64,000 bases of DNA. Origin: Microbacteriaceae bacterium. Lineage in GTDB: Bacteria > Actinomycetota > Actinomycetes > Actinomycetales > Microbacteriaceae. The stretch covers positions 1 to 64,000 of the forward strand of contig JAODMT010000008.1 of the NCBI GenBank assembly GCA_025464975.1. The letters run 5' to 3'. The notes under the pieces were generated by a model. It was not told where the DNA came from, did no database searches, and was given only the letters and a program-made list of their open reading frames with translations. Shown here piece after piece: positions 1 to 7,361 of this stretch (position 1 is its first letter; the number at the start of each line of letters is the position of its first letter). The position numbers were made by a program, and so were the translations under genes.

Positions 1-343
1 CCATGAGCTCCGCATCACTGAGACCCGAACCGCTGAGACCCGAACGGCTGAGACCCGGATCGCTCAGACCCAGGTCGCCGGGCCCAGAGGGAGCCAGTGC
101 GACCGAGAGCAGAGCCGTCGAGAGCAGTGCCTCGAGAGCGTGTTCCGTCTCGAGGAGACCGTCCGCTCTGCTGTTCATGAGACCAGTAAACCGTCCACCA
201 CCGACATTGCGAATCACCGACCTGATCCGGTGTTTTCATGCTGCCCAGTCCCGCCTGTGGAGGAGAAGAGCGGGCGAATCAGATGCCGCGCGCCAGGATC
301 GGCCGCCACATCGAATCCCTGCAGCTGAGGGCAGCGCGCTCCG
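1..343. other. Left edge, no convincing gene
   Basis: Reading frames are open on both strands here because of low-complexity, Arg/Pro/Ser-rich composition, but none has a good ribosome binding site or recognisable domain. The only structure seen is the 15-bp repeat block near the start. A minus-strand frame ending near base 15 would carry a repeated Gly-Ser-Gln unit and could be a small or partial protein, but this is weak. Confidence 0.4.
18..77. repeat. Four tandem 15-bp repeats
   Basis: Four successive 15-bp units of the form CTGAGACCCGAACCG, with the third and fourth diverging. On the minus strand they would encode a pentapeptide repeat built on Gly-Ser-Gln. Function unknown. Confidence 0.55.
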
Positions 344-1045
344 CTAAAGCGGCAACAGCGACCGTGGGCCTCTCCATTGGAAAAGATCATGCGCAGCTTG
401 AACCACGCGCGCTGCCACGGCGACTGTAGCCGGACTTATCTCAATCTCGCCGAATCGACCATCCGCGAGAGTTCCTCCATAACGATCGTTAGCGAGCCAA
501 TCGACAATTAGCGCCCCACCGCCCGGCACGCTCAGCATTTCGTTCTCGACTGGTTGCAGGTCAATCCTTCGACTGAAGGTCTTACCTTGAACACGATCTT
601 CCGGATGATGTGCTGAGTTCCGCACATGCATGAGATCCGGCATCGACTCATTCCACTCATCGATCAATGCATCGATTTTGCTGGCGTCGTCAACATGCGC
701 CGATAGCAGCTTGAAGGATTTGCCTATGGTGTCTAGCGCATAGAGACAGGACTTCGCATGAATGAACGCTGGCCGCATCCGATACGAGCTCGGCACGCGA
801 CCGTCCCTCCACGCGCGCCTCTGGACCTCAAATCGCACTAGATCGTCTAAGCGACGAATCGCCGCAAACTGATCTCCGCCTTCGGACAATTCTGGCGAAG
901 CACAAGCTAATTCGCCGCGCACCTGTTCCCGGCGAGCATGGTCTTCTTCCCATTCCTTCTGATGATCAGAGGGTGCGTTGTCGCTTCGACGGTGGTCTTC
1001 GAACATCGATAAGGCAAGTGCTGCGTCCACCAGGGACGTCTGCAT
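344..1045 (-). CDS. Hypothetical protein with HEPN-like RNSAHH motif
   Basis: A 233-residue soluble protein with no signal peptide or membrane segment. The N-terminal 60 residues are charged. The middle (about 85-135) looks all-helical and leads into RNSAHH at 142-147, which fits the R-x4-H signature of HEPN RNase-type proteins, where Arg and His are catalytic and Asn often follows the Arg. The C-terminus is hydrophobic and mixed. The family was not recognised; the HEPN assignment rests on one short motif in a helical context and could be chance. No antitoxin-like partner is adjacent: the neighbour on the same strand is a PH-domain protein about 120 bp upstream. A second protein with a similar motif (RNDIIH) lies at 23154-24095. 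Confidence 0.6.
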   Translation of the reverse strand: MQTSLVDAALALSMFEDHRRSDNAPSDHQKEWEEDHARREQVRGELACASPELSEGGDQFAAIRRLDDLVRFEVQRRAWRDGRVPSSYRMRPAFIHAKSCLYALDTIGKSFKLLSAHVDDASKIDALIDEWNESMPDLMHVRNSAHHPEDRVQGKTFSRRIDLQPVENEMLSVPGGGALIVDWLANDRYGGTLADGRFGEIEISPATVAVAARVVQAAHDLFQWRGPRSLLPL

Positions 1046-1166
1046 CAGGCCAAAAGTGCGTGCACCTCTCCTGCATCAGGCTCCTGGATTCCGTTGAGCC
1101 GAGTCCCTGGAACCATGATTTCGAAAATGTAGGTCATCAATCTCCAACCCGAGCGGTCGTCGCGAA

Positions 1167-1544
1167 CTACCCGAGAACGTATCCGCCGATGAGCTTGCCG
1201 AGGTAAGTGATGTCAAAGCTGCCTTTGAATTCGAACCGGACCTTCCCTAGCCCGCTGAACCAGAGTTCCAGCTCGGCATCGAGATCGAAAGTTCCAGCGG
1301 TCTCGACCGAGAAGGCCTGGATCTTGCTGTACGGCAAGGAACTGAAATCGCGCTTCTTGCCAGTCATCCCTTGCACATTCACCGCGATGATCCGCTTGTT
1401 GGTGAAGACCACGTAGTCCCGCACCGCCTTCGCAGCGACCATGATTGTCTCGTCCGCGACGAACAGCGGCTCAACTTGGGCTAGGACGTCGGACGGATTG
1501 ACAACCGCGAGTTTGAACAAAAAGCCATTAGTAAAGTCGATCAT
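1167..1544 (-). CDS. Bacterial PH domain protein
   Basis: A 125-residue protein matching the small bacterial pleckstrin-homology (bPH_1/DUF1696) family. The core is a beta-rich stretch with DYVVFTNKRIIAVNVQG around residues 43-60, the family's hallmark 'lTnkRli' strand pair. It is followed by a strand with SLPYSKIQAFSVETAG and a final EFKGSFDITYLGKLIGGYV helix, and this single domain fills the whole protein. Family members are widespread in bacteria and of mostly unknown role; they form oligomeric rings in solved structures. The gene stands alone on the minus strand, divergent from the antiporter genes. Confidence 0.75.
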   Translation of the reverse strand: MIDFTNGFLFKLAVVNPSDVLAQVEPLFVADETIMVAAKAVRDYVVFTNKRIIAVNVQGMTGKKRDFSSLPYSKIQAFSVETAGTFDLDAELELWFSGLGKVRFEFKGSFDITYLGKLIGGYVLG

Positions 1545-1627
1545 GGCTCAACAGTATCGGGCAGTCGGTGAGAGCCGAACCACCCAAACCACCCCCACCC
1601 CGACACCCGCCCTGTTACCCTTCCCCT

Positions 1628-2116
1628 GTGAGCGTGCGCGTGGAAAAGGTCGACCTGCCGGGCATCGGCGTGCGCCACGACGTCATCACCAGGGCCGGCC
1701 GGCGCATCGGCGTGGTCTCCTATCGGGACGGCGCCCGCGAGATCGCGCTGTTCGGCGTCGACGATCCGGATGCCAGCGCCGACTCCGTGCCGCTGACGGA
1801 TGACGAGGCTGCCGCCCTCGCCGACGTGCTGGGCGCCTCGCTCATGCTGGGTCAGCTCGCCGGCATCCGGGACCAGGCCGCCGGGCTGTTCACCGAGCAG
1901 CTGCTGATCTCGGCCGGGTCCCCGTACGCCGGCGAAAAGCTCGGCGCCACGAAGGCCCGCTCCCGCACGAGCACGTCGATCGTCGCGATTGTGCGCGGCC
2001 CCGACGTCATCCCCTCCCCCACCCCCGACACTCCCCTGGAGGCCGGCGACACGCTCATCGCCGTCGGAACCAGACCGGGCCTCGACGCCCTCGCCCGAGT
2101 GCTCACCGACGGCTAA
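1628..2116 (+). CDS. KhtT-like antiporter regulatory subunit (RCK_C/TrkA-C)
   Basis: A 162-residue protein starting at GTG 1628. An upstream ATG at 1568 would add a proline-rich, unlikely leader, whereas the GTG start gives the family-typical VRVEKVDLPGIGVRHDV opening. The C-terminal part, about residues 85-160, is a TrkA-C/RCK_C domain, with LFTEQLLISAGSPYAGEKL followed by PLEAGDTLIAVGTRPGLDAL. Such subunits sense nucleotide ligands and gate a partner CPA2 antiporter. The partner starts 11 bp downstream, so this is a two-gene KhtTU-type operon for K+ or Na+/H+ exchange. Ion specificity cannot be read from the sequence. Confidence 0.85.
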   Translation: MSVRVEKVDLPGIGVRHDVITRAGRRIGVVSYRDGAREIALFGVDDPDASADSVPLTDDEAAALADVLGASLMLGQLAGIRDQAAGLFTEQLLISAGSPYAGEKLGATKARSRTSTSIVAIVRGPDVIPSPTPDTPLEAGDTLIAVGTRPGLDALARVLTDG

Positions 2117-2127
2117 GGGACCTCGCC

Positions 2128-3315
2128 GTGCATGACAGCGCCCTGCTCTTCGTCGAAGTTGGGGCTGTTCTGCTGGGGCTCAGCCTCCTGTCGCGGCTCG
2201 CGAACCGCATCGGCCTGTCCGCCATCCCCCTCTACCTTCTCGCCGGCCTGACGCTCGGGTCGGGAAGCATGGTGCCGCTCGACGCCGGCGCCGAGTTCTT
2301 CCAATTCGGCAGCGAACTCGGCGTGATCCTGCTGCTGGTGATGCTCGGCCTCGAATTCTCGCCGACCGAGCTCGCGACGAGCCTCAAAAGTTCCCGCATG
2401 GCGGGGATCATGGATGCCGCGCTCAACGCGATCCCGGGCGCCGTGTTCGCCCTCCTGCTCGGCTGGGGTCCCGTGGCGGCGGTCGCTCTCGCCGGAATCA
2501 CCTGGGTCTCGTCATCCGGAGTCGTCGCGCAGGTGCTCCGCGACCTGCGCCGGGTCGGTAACCGCGAGACGCCGACCGTCCTGTCGATTCTCGTGATCGA
2601 GGACCTCGCGATGGCCTTCTACCTTCCGGTTCTCTCGGCGCTGGTGATCGGCGCCAGCCTCCTCCGCGGAACGACGACCCTGATCGTGGCGGTGCTCGTC
2701 GTGTCCGTGCTGCTGTTCGCTACGCTTCGCTTCGGCAAGGTCATCTCGAGGCTCTTCATAGCTCACCACGCCGAGTCGCTGCTGCTCGGCGTGCTCGGAC
2801 TCACAATGCTCGTCGCAGGCTTCGCCCAGGAGGTGAAAGTCTCCGCGGCGGTCGGCGCGTTCCTCGTCGGCATCGCCCTCTCCGGCCGGGTCGCGCACAA
2901 CGCCCAGCAGCTGCTCTCCCCGCTGCGCGACCTGTTCGCCGCCATTTTCTTCCTCTTCTTCGGTCTCTCCACCGACCCGCGCACCATCTTGCCGGTGCTG
3001 CTGCCCGCCGCGCTGCTCGCCGTCATCACGATCGCGACGAAGACGTTTACCGGATACCGCGCAGCGCGGATGGCCGGCATCGGCGTCCGCGGACGCTGGC
3101 GCGCCGGCCTCATCCTCGCCCCACGCGGCGAGTTCTCGATCGTGATCGCCGGCCTCGCCGTCGGCGCCGGCATCGAACCGCAACTCGCCCCGCTCGCCAC
3201 CGCGTACGTGCTGCTCACCGTGATCGCCGGCCCGCTCCTGTCCCGGATGGCGGATGCCGCGTGGTTCCGCCGCTGGGTGACACCGCGCGTCGCCCCGGGG
3301 CCGGTTTCCGCCTAG
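2128..3315 (+). CDS. Cation:proton antiporter, CPA2 family (KhtU-like)
   Basis: A 395-residue integral membrane protein with about 11-12 hydrophobic segments. It starts at GTG 2128, 8 bases after an AAGGGA ribosome site that overlaps the end of the regulatory-subunit gene. Conserved CPA2 features are visible: LLVMLGLEFSPTEL in the third or fourth helix, SILVIEDLAMAFYLP with the antiporter Glu-Asp pair around residue 155, and a C-terminal LAPRGEFSIVIAGLA segment. It lacks a long cytosolic RCK domain, consistent with regulation supplied in trans by the preceding gene. The stop codon overlaps that of the convergent membrane-protein gene. Confidence 0.88.
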   Translation: MHDSALLFVEVGAVLLGLSLLSRLANRIGLSAIPLYLLAGLTLGSGSMVPLDAGAEFFQFGSELGVILLLVMLGLEFSPTELATSLKSSRMAGIMDAALNAIPGAVFALLLGWGPVAAVALAGITWVSSSGVVAQVLRDLRRVGNRETPTVLSILVIEDLAMAFYLPVLSALVIGASLLRGTTTLIVAVLVVSVLLFATLRFGKVISRLFIAHHAESLLLGVLGLTMLVAGFAQEVKVSAAVGAFLVGIALSGRVAHNAQQLLSPLRDLFAAIFFLFFGLSTDPRTILPVLLPAALLAVITIATKTFTGYRAARMAGIGVRGRWRAGLILAPRGEFSIVIAGLAVGAGIEPQLAPLATAYVLLTVIAGPLLSRMADAAWFRRWVTPRVAPGPVSA

Positions 3316-3737
3316 GGCTCGTCAGGCGATTCTGCAGCGCCGGCACCAAGGGGCGTTTCCTCCGCACGAAGCCCGCGCTTGGAGAGCCGCCAGTCGTATC
3401 CGCCAGCATCCACCCACGTCTCGTACACCGCGATCAGTGAATCAGCGATGAGGAGCATCGCGCAGAAGAAGATCGCGAAGCCGCCGACGGCCACCACGAT
3501 GCTCTCCTGCGGGTCGAGCCCGCGGTCCTGCGAGACGGCGGAGATGCACAGCACCACCGAATACATCCCGAGGATCACGGCCCAAGCCGTGGCGAGAATC
3601 CTCAGCCCAAGCCACGCCGGGGACCGCACCTTCAGCACCGGCCGTTTCTGTGCGACTCTCGCGGTTTCCAGCGCGATCAACAGAATTCCCACTGGATACA
3701 CCTGGGCAATGAGCCCCGCCCCGCCTTGGCTGATCAT
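3312..3737 (-). CDS. Small membrane protein, unknown function
   Basis: A 141-residue protein with three likely transmembrane segments (about residues 8-26, 48-70 and 80-104) and a hydrophilic C-terminal tail of about 35 residues. An acidic-aromatic stretch, YETWVDAGGYDWRLSKRG, follows the last helix. The family was not recognised. It is convergent with the antiporter gene and the two stop codons overlap by four bases, so transcription probably terminates within coding sequence. Possible roles are speculative. Confidence 0.65.
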   Translation of the reverse strand: MISQGGAGLIAQVYPVGILLIALETARVAQKRPVLKVRSPAWLGLRILATAWAVILGMYSVVLCISAVSQDRGLDPQESIVVAVGGFAIFFCAMLLIADSLIAVYETWVDAGGYDWRLSKRGLRAEETPLGAGAAESPDEP

Positions 3738-3811
3738 TACAAGGACTCTATTGCCCGAGAAGGTACCCGCGGCAGCCCCGCGAATGGGGGCGACACCGTG
3801 CTCCGAGAAAT

Positions 3812-3853
3812 CAGTATGCGATGGTGTCCTGCAGCGGAACCGGCAAGAAGTAA
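3812..3853 (+). pseudogene. 3' remnant of a DUF4190-like paralogue
   Basis: These 14 codons read QYAMVSCSGTGKK-stop, nearly the same as the last residues of the protein encoded at 5833-6495 (QYTTVSCSGTGTK). DNA similarity continues past the stop into a hairpin region resembling the terminator at 6503-6538, followed by a T-rich run near 3896-3902. No upstream coding sequence in this frame resembles the family, so only the end of a third copy survives. Confidence 0.6.
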
Positions 3854-3963
3854 CCGAACGGATTGGGATCCCTAGCCCGACGGCGGGGCTCCCTTCGTTT
3901 TAACGGTGCCGCAATCGTGGCCTGCAGCGGACTCGGCCTAAGGGCAGCGAGTAATGGCCTCGC

Positions 3964-4584
3964 TCAGCCCGTGGAGTTCCAGTGGTAATGACCGTTGGCG
4001 TCGGCTCCCTTCAAGCCGCAAACATAGGTTCTACCGTTGGCGGCCACGCCAGATTTTCCAAAGTCAGCGTCCGCGCAAAATGCACCCGGAATCACTGTTG
4101 GTGCGGGCGCCGGTGGCGGCGCTGGTGGGGGCGGCGCGGGAACTGGTTTAGGTGCCGGTGCCGGTGCCGGTGCCCGTGGGGGAACTGGTTTAGGCGCCGG
4201 AGCCGGAGCCGGAGCGGGTGCCGGTGCGGGAGCGGGCGCAGGAGCAGGAGCAGGCGGCGCGATCTTTAGTAGGACCAGCGATCCTTCGGCTCGCGTTGAC
4301 CCCGCAACGGGTTTTTCTTCTACGACTGTCCAGCCCGTAGCGTTGGCGATCGGACCCCCGTCAGCGTCCCTGAAGTACACGACGAAACCATCGGCCTCGA
4401 GAGCGGACAGGGCGGCCGACGCATCGAGCGAAGTCACGTCCCGTAAGCGGTGAGTGGGTACGTCGGGCGCCATCGACGACGCCGTTGGTTTGGGCGCGTT
4501 GGTGATGCTCGGATCTGAGCTAGAGCACGCTGAAGCGCCGACCAGCGTCGAAAGCAAAATCGCAATGAAGGCGAAAAGTTTCAT
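3964..4584 (-). CDS. PASTA-like lipoprotein with Pro-Ala linker and C-terminal Cys domain
   Basis: A 206-residue predicted lipoprotein. The signal peptide ends in LVGASAC (lipobox Cys at residue 20), so it should be anchored on the outer face of the membrane. Residues about 45-108 resemble a PASTA repeat, with DVTSLDASAALSALEADGF then GWTVVEEKPVAGS. A long Pro-Ala/Pro-Lys linker spans about 108-166. The last 40 residues form a small domain with two cysteines (GAFCADADFGKSG and TYVCGLKG) ending in a Gly-His-Tyr-His-Trp motif, a C-terminal cap seen on several actinobacterial secreted proteins. It lies 14 bp downstream of a tandem paralogue that lacks this cap. Confidence 0.78.
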   Translation of the reverse strand: MKLFAFIAILLSTLVGASACSSSDPSITNAPKPTASSMAPDVPTHRLRDVTSLDASAALSALEADGFVVYFRDADGGPIANATGWTVVEEKPVAGSTRAEGSLVLLKIAPPAPAPAPAPAPAPAPAPAPAPKPVPPRAPAPAPAPKPVPAPPPPAPPPAPAPTVIPGAFCADADFGKSGVAANGRTYVCGLKGADANGHYHWNSTG

Positions 4585-4598
4585 GAAGCACCTGCGGA

Positions 4599-5201
4599 TC
4601 AGGGTTCCGGGATCGGGGCGGGCGCCGGCGCGGGAATTGGTGCGGGTGCGGGTTCGGGTTCAGGCGCGGGAGCCGGAGTGGGAGTGGGAGCCGGGGTGGG
4701 AGCCAGAGTGGGAGCAGGCACCGGTGCCGGTGCTGGTGCTGGCGCCGGTTTTGGCGCCGGTCTAGGTGCTGGCTTAGGCACCGGTTTGGGTGCCGGTTTC
4801 GGAGCTGGTTTCGGAGCAGGAACAGGTAAAGGCGCGGGTGCCGGAGCAGGAGCTGGCGCGGGTGCAGGCGGCGCGAGCGTCAGCACGACAAGCGTTCCTT
4901 CGGCTCGCTTCGACCCCGCAACAGGCTTCTCGTCTAGGACTGTCCAGCCCGTTTCGTCGATGATCGGGCTCCCGTCTGCAGCTCTGAAGTAGACGCCAAA
5001 ACCATCGGCCACGAGAGCGGACAGGGCGGCCGACGCATCGAGCGAAGTCACATCCCGTAGGCGGCGAGTGGGTTCGTCCGTGGGCTTCGCCGACGACGCC
5101 GATGGTCTGGGCGAGCCGGTGATGCTCGAATCTGGGCTAGAGCAGGCTGAAGTTCCGACCAGGGTCGAAAGCAAAATCGCGATGACGGCGAAAGGTTTCA
5201 T
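4599..5201 (-). CDS. Tandem paralogous PASTA-like lipoprotein, C-terminal domain missing
   Basis: A 200-residue paralogue of the adjacent downstream gene. The start is taken as ATG 5201 (MKPFAVIAI), which aligns with the neighbour; an in-frame ATG at 5219 would precede the signal peptide by six residues. It carries the lipobox LVGTSAC, a PASTA-like domain with GWTVLDEKPVAGS, and an even longer Pro-Ala/Pro-Lys/Pro-Glu tail. The reading frame stops inside the tail at a TGA that lies within the leader of the next gene, so the Cys-containing cap is absent. The leaders of both genes share TGATCCGCAGGTG, which shows that the duplication included upstream sequence. It may be a functional short form or a recombination product. 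Confidence 0.75.
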   Translation of the reverse strand: MKPFAVIAILLSTLVGTSACSSPDSSITGSPRPSASSAKPTDEPTRRLRDVTSLDASAALSALVADGFGVYFRAADGSPIIDETGWTVLDEKPVAGSKRAEGTLVVLTLAPPAPAPAPAPAPAPLPVPAPKPAPKPAPKPVPKPAPRPAPKPAPAPAPAPVPAPTLAPTPAPTPTPAPAPEPEPAPAPIPAPAPAPIPEP

Positions 5202-5249
5202 GACACACCTGCGGATCAATCATCCGATTTTAAGGAGCGGGAGGGTGAG

Positions 5250-5769
5250 TTGTCACTAGTTCCGGCGCTCTCACTTCGATTTTGTTTCCACACTCGCCAC
5301 CGCATGCGAGGGCGAGGGCAAGGCTGGCGACAGGATCACGCTCCAAAAAATGCTAGCCCCCAGCCCCGGTTCCCGGGAACCAAGAACTCCGACATCGATC
5401 ACGCGATCATTGCTGGAAATCGAATCGCGCTCATTGACTCGAAGCTCTGGTCATCCGGGCACTACGCACTCGACAAAGTGGGCCAGATTCTCGAGAACGG
5501 AACGATGAACAAGCGGCACAGCAGCCCATCACGCCATGGCAGTCGACCAGATGACGACAAACCTTCCCAGCGCCTGGGTGGCAGGTTGGATCGTGGTTCA
5601 TCCCTAGGGCCGTCAGGAAACCACCGCCGAAACTCTCGACCCGAACTCTCGAACCCGGCTGGTCACCGCCGATGCCATGCTCAGCGAAATTGGGGACTGG
5701 TTGGCAGATGCCGGGGATACCGTCAACCTTCTCGTCGTGAGGGACATGCTCGCTCAAAAGAGTTCGTAA
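5250..5769 (+). pseudogene. Broken NERD-domain (nuclease-related) gene
   Basis: Up to about base 5500, one frame encodes NSDIDHAIIAGNRIALIDSK followed by LWSSGHYALD, the core of a NERD nuclease-related domain (catalytic-type Asp and Asp-x-Lys). The homologous continuation moves to the +1 frame, which reads RLVTADAMLSEIGDWLADAG and then VNLLVVRDMLAQ before TAA 5767-5769. That frame also contains an in-frame TAG at 5605-5607. The gene therefore carries at least one frameshift (about 5480-5520) and one nonsense codon. The N-terminal part before about 5370 is also poor. Intact relatives are uncharacterised NERD proteins common in actinobacteria. Confidence 0.7.
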
Positions 5770-5832
5770 CGATTTCATAGACCCCCTCGTTGAGGAATTT
5801 GAGCGCCATTGTGTACTGCCATAATCAAACTC

Positions 5833-6495
5833 ATGTCAAACTCACAGCAGCCCACCATTGTTCCCCCAGCATCAACTGGCACCTACGGCGCTGAAACGCC
5901 CAAGAAGGGCAACGGACTCGGCGTCGCCTCCCTCGTCATCGGCATCATCGCCTTCGTAGGATCGTTCATCCCGTTCCTAAACTTCGGAACAGGTTTTATC
6001 GCCTTTGTGGCGCTGGTACTCGGAGTGATCGGGCTCATCCTTAAGGGACGCCCGCGCCGCGCCACCATTGCCGGTGCGATCATCTCCGTTGTCGCTCTCG
6101 TGCTTTCCATCGTCCTTTCCATCGCTTATACGGCGGCCTTCGCCGGGGCAGTCAATGACTCGATCAAGAAGAGCGACGCCGCAGCAAACAAGACTGTGTC
6201 ACTCGTCTACGACATAACCGGCGATAGCAGCGACGCTACAGTCTCATATTCGACGTACACCGATGGCAAGAGCGGCACGGCAGAGAGCACCGGCCAGACG
6301 CTGCCGTTCACTAAGACCCTAGATGTCAAGCAGGGCGGAACTTTCTCCTTCAATAGCTTCTTGCTCACCGGCTCAAATGGAGCGACGGGGACCACGATCT
6401 CCTGCAAGATCACGCTTGACGGCAAAGTCATCGCCGAGCAGACCAGCACGGGTCAGTACACCACAGTGTCGTGCAGCGGAACCGGAACGAAATAG
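5833..6495 (+). CDS. DUF4190-like membrane protein with MmpS-like C-terminal domain
   Basis: A 220-residue protein starting at ATG 5833 (MSNSQQPTIVPP). After a short hydrophilic N-terminus and the GNGLGVASLVIGIIAFVGSF signature, two hydrophobic segments (about 30-70) and a third (about 78-105) form the membrane anchor. The exported C-terminal half (about 115-220) is beta-rich and Ser/Thr-rich. It contains VSYSTYTDG, LPFTKTLDVK and a Cys pair in TISCKITLDGK and TVSCSGTG, like the extracellular beta-sandwich of MmpS-type proteins. A close paralogue lies at 8841-9500, and the two flank a two-component system, which may share a role with them. A strong hairpin terminator follows. Confidence 0.78.
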   Translation: MSNSQQPTIVPPASTGTYGAETPKKGNGLGVASLVIGIIAFVGSFIPFLNFGTGFIAFVALVLGVIGLILKGRPRRATIAGAIISVVALVLSIVLSIAYTAAFAGAVNDSIKKSDAAANKTVSLVYDITGDSSDATVSYSTYTDGKSGTAESTGQTLPFTKTLDVKQGGTFSFNSFLLTGSNGATGTTISCKITLDGKVIAEQTSTGQYTTVSCSGTGTK

Positions 6496-6502
6496 CCGAA
6501 CA

Positions 6503-6538
6503 GATGAAGGCCCTCGTCCGACGGCGAGGGCCCTCATC
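6503..6538 (+). terminator. Rho-independent terminator
   Basis: GATGA-A-GGCCCTCG pairs with CGAGGGCC-C-TCATC around an 8-base loop: a 13-pair stem with one A/C mismatch, followed by TTCTT. It sits 8 bp past the stop of the DUF4190-like gene. Confidence 0.8.
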
Positions 6539-6683
6539 TTCTTAACCGCTCGGCACCGTAACCGCTCGGCAACGAAACCGGCCCTGTTCTGCCTAGATAA
6601 CGGGGGTTGCCCTCGACGGACGATTAGAGGTTGTGGTTAATGGCCTGCGCGTCTGCTTCGCACCAGGCCAGCCCCGATGCAGA

Positions 6684-7352
6684 TCAGGCAAGTCCGGACC
6701 GCGCTACGACCACAGCTAGCTGCGTCCTGTTCTGGATTCCCCATTTATTCTTGATGGCGGTGAGCGCCGACTTCACTGTCGTCTCGGCCACGAAGAAATG
6801 AGCGGCGAGTTCGGCGTCGGAGGCACCGGTGACAAGCACGAGCGCGAACTCTCTCTCACGGTGGGTGAGCATTTCGAGCTTTTCGAGCGATTCTCTTCGC
6901 GTGTCGGCGCCACGGGACTCCCGAATCCACTCGCTCAACTGCCGCGCGGCGCGCGGCGAGAACGCCGCATCTCCGGCGGCCACATACTGAACAGCCTCGA
7001 TAATCCGGTGGGGGTCCTCGTCCTTGAGGAGGAACCCGGCTGCGCCGGCATCGACCGCGTCGAGAACTCGGCCGTCGTCATCGAATGCGGTCATCATTAT
7101 GGTCTTGGGGCCATTAGCCGCGACTGCGAGGGATCCAGCGACGGCAATTCCGTCCATTCTTGGCATTCTCACGTCGCAGAGCACGACATCGGGCCTCAGA
7201 CGCGCGACGGCTTCGGAAACCTGGTCGCCGTCCGTGCAGTGACCCACGACATCAATGTCAGCGGCAGTGTTGAGGATGGCAGTAATGCCGGCAGCTGCCA
7301 TTCGGTCGTCATCTACGACGAGCACTCGAATGGGCAGGCTGTTGTCTGGCAC
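6684..7352 (-). CDS. NarL/FixJ-family response regulator
   Basis: A 222-residue regulator with a receiver domain at about 8-125. The acidic pocket is in VLVVDDDRM, the phosphoacceptor is D60 in VVLCDVRMPRMDG, and the conserved Lys is in GFLLKDED. A LuxR-type helix-turn-helix domain follows at about 155-218 (LTHREREFALVLVTGASDAE, then FFVAETTVKSALTAIKNKWG). It starts at GTG 7352, 9 bp after the stop of the kinase gene, and forms an operon with it. By family, phosphorylation drives dimerisation and promoter binding. The flanking DUF4190-like genes are plausible targets by position only. Confidence 0.92.
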   Translation of the reverse strand: MPDNSLPIRVLVVDDDRMAAAGITAILNTAADIDVVGHCTDGDQVSEAVARLRPDVVLCDVRMPRMDGIAVAGSLAVAANGPKTIMMTAFDDDGRVLDAVDAGAAGFLLKDEDPHRIIEAVQYVAAGDAAFSPRAARQLSEWIRESRGADTRRESLEKLEMLTHREREFALVLVTGASDAELAAHFFVAETTVKSALTAIKNKWGIQNRTQLAVVVARSGLA

Positions 7353-7361
7353 TGCGTTAGT

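Noticed and set aside
4100-4870. Gly/Ala-rich plus-strand frames (collagen-like)
   Set aside because: They are the complement of Pro-Ala linkers in the two minus-strand lipoproteins.
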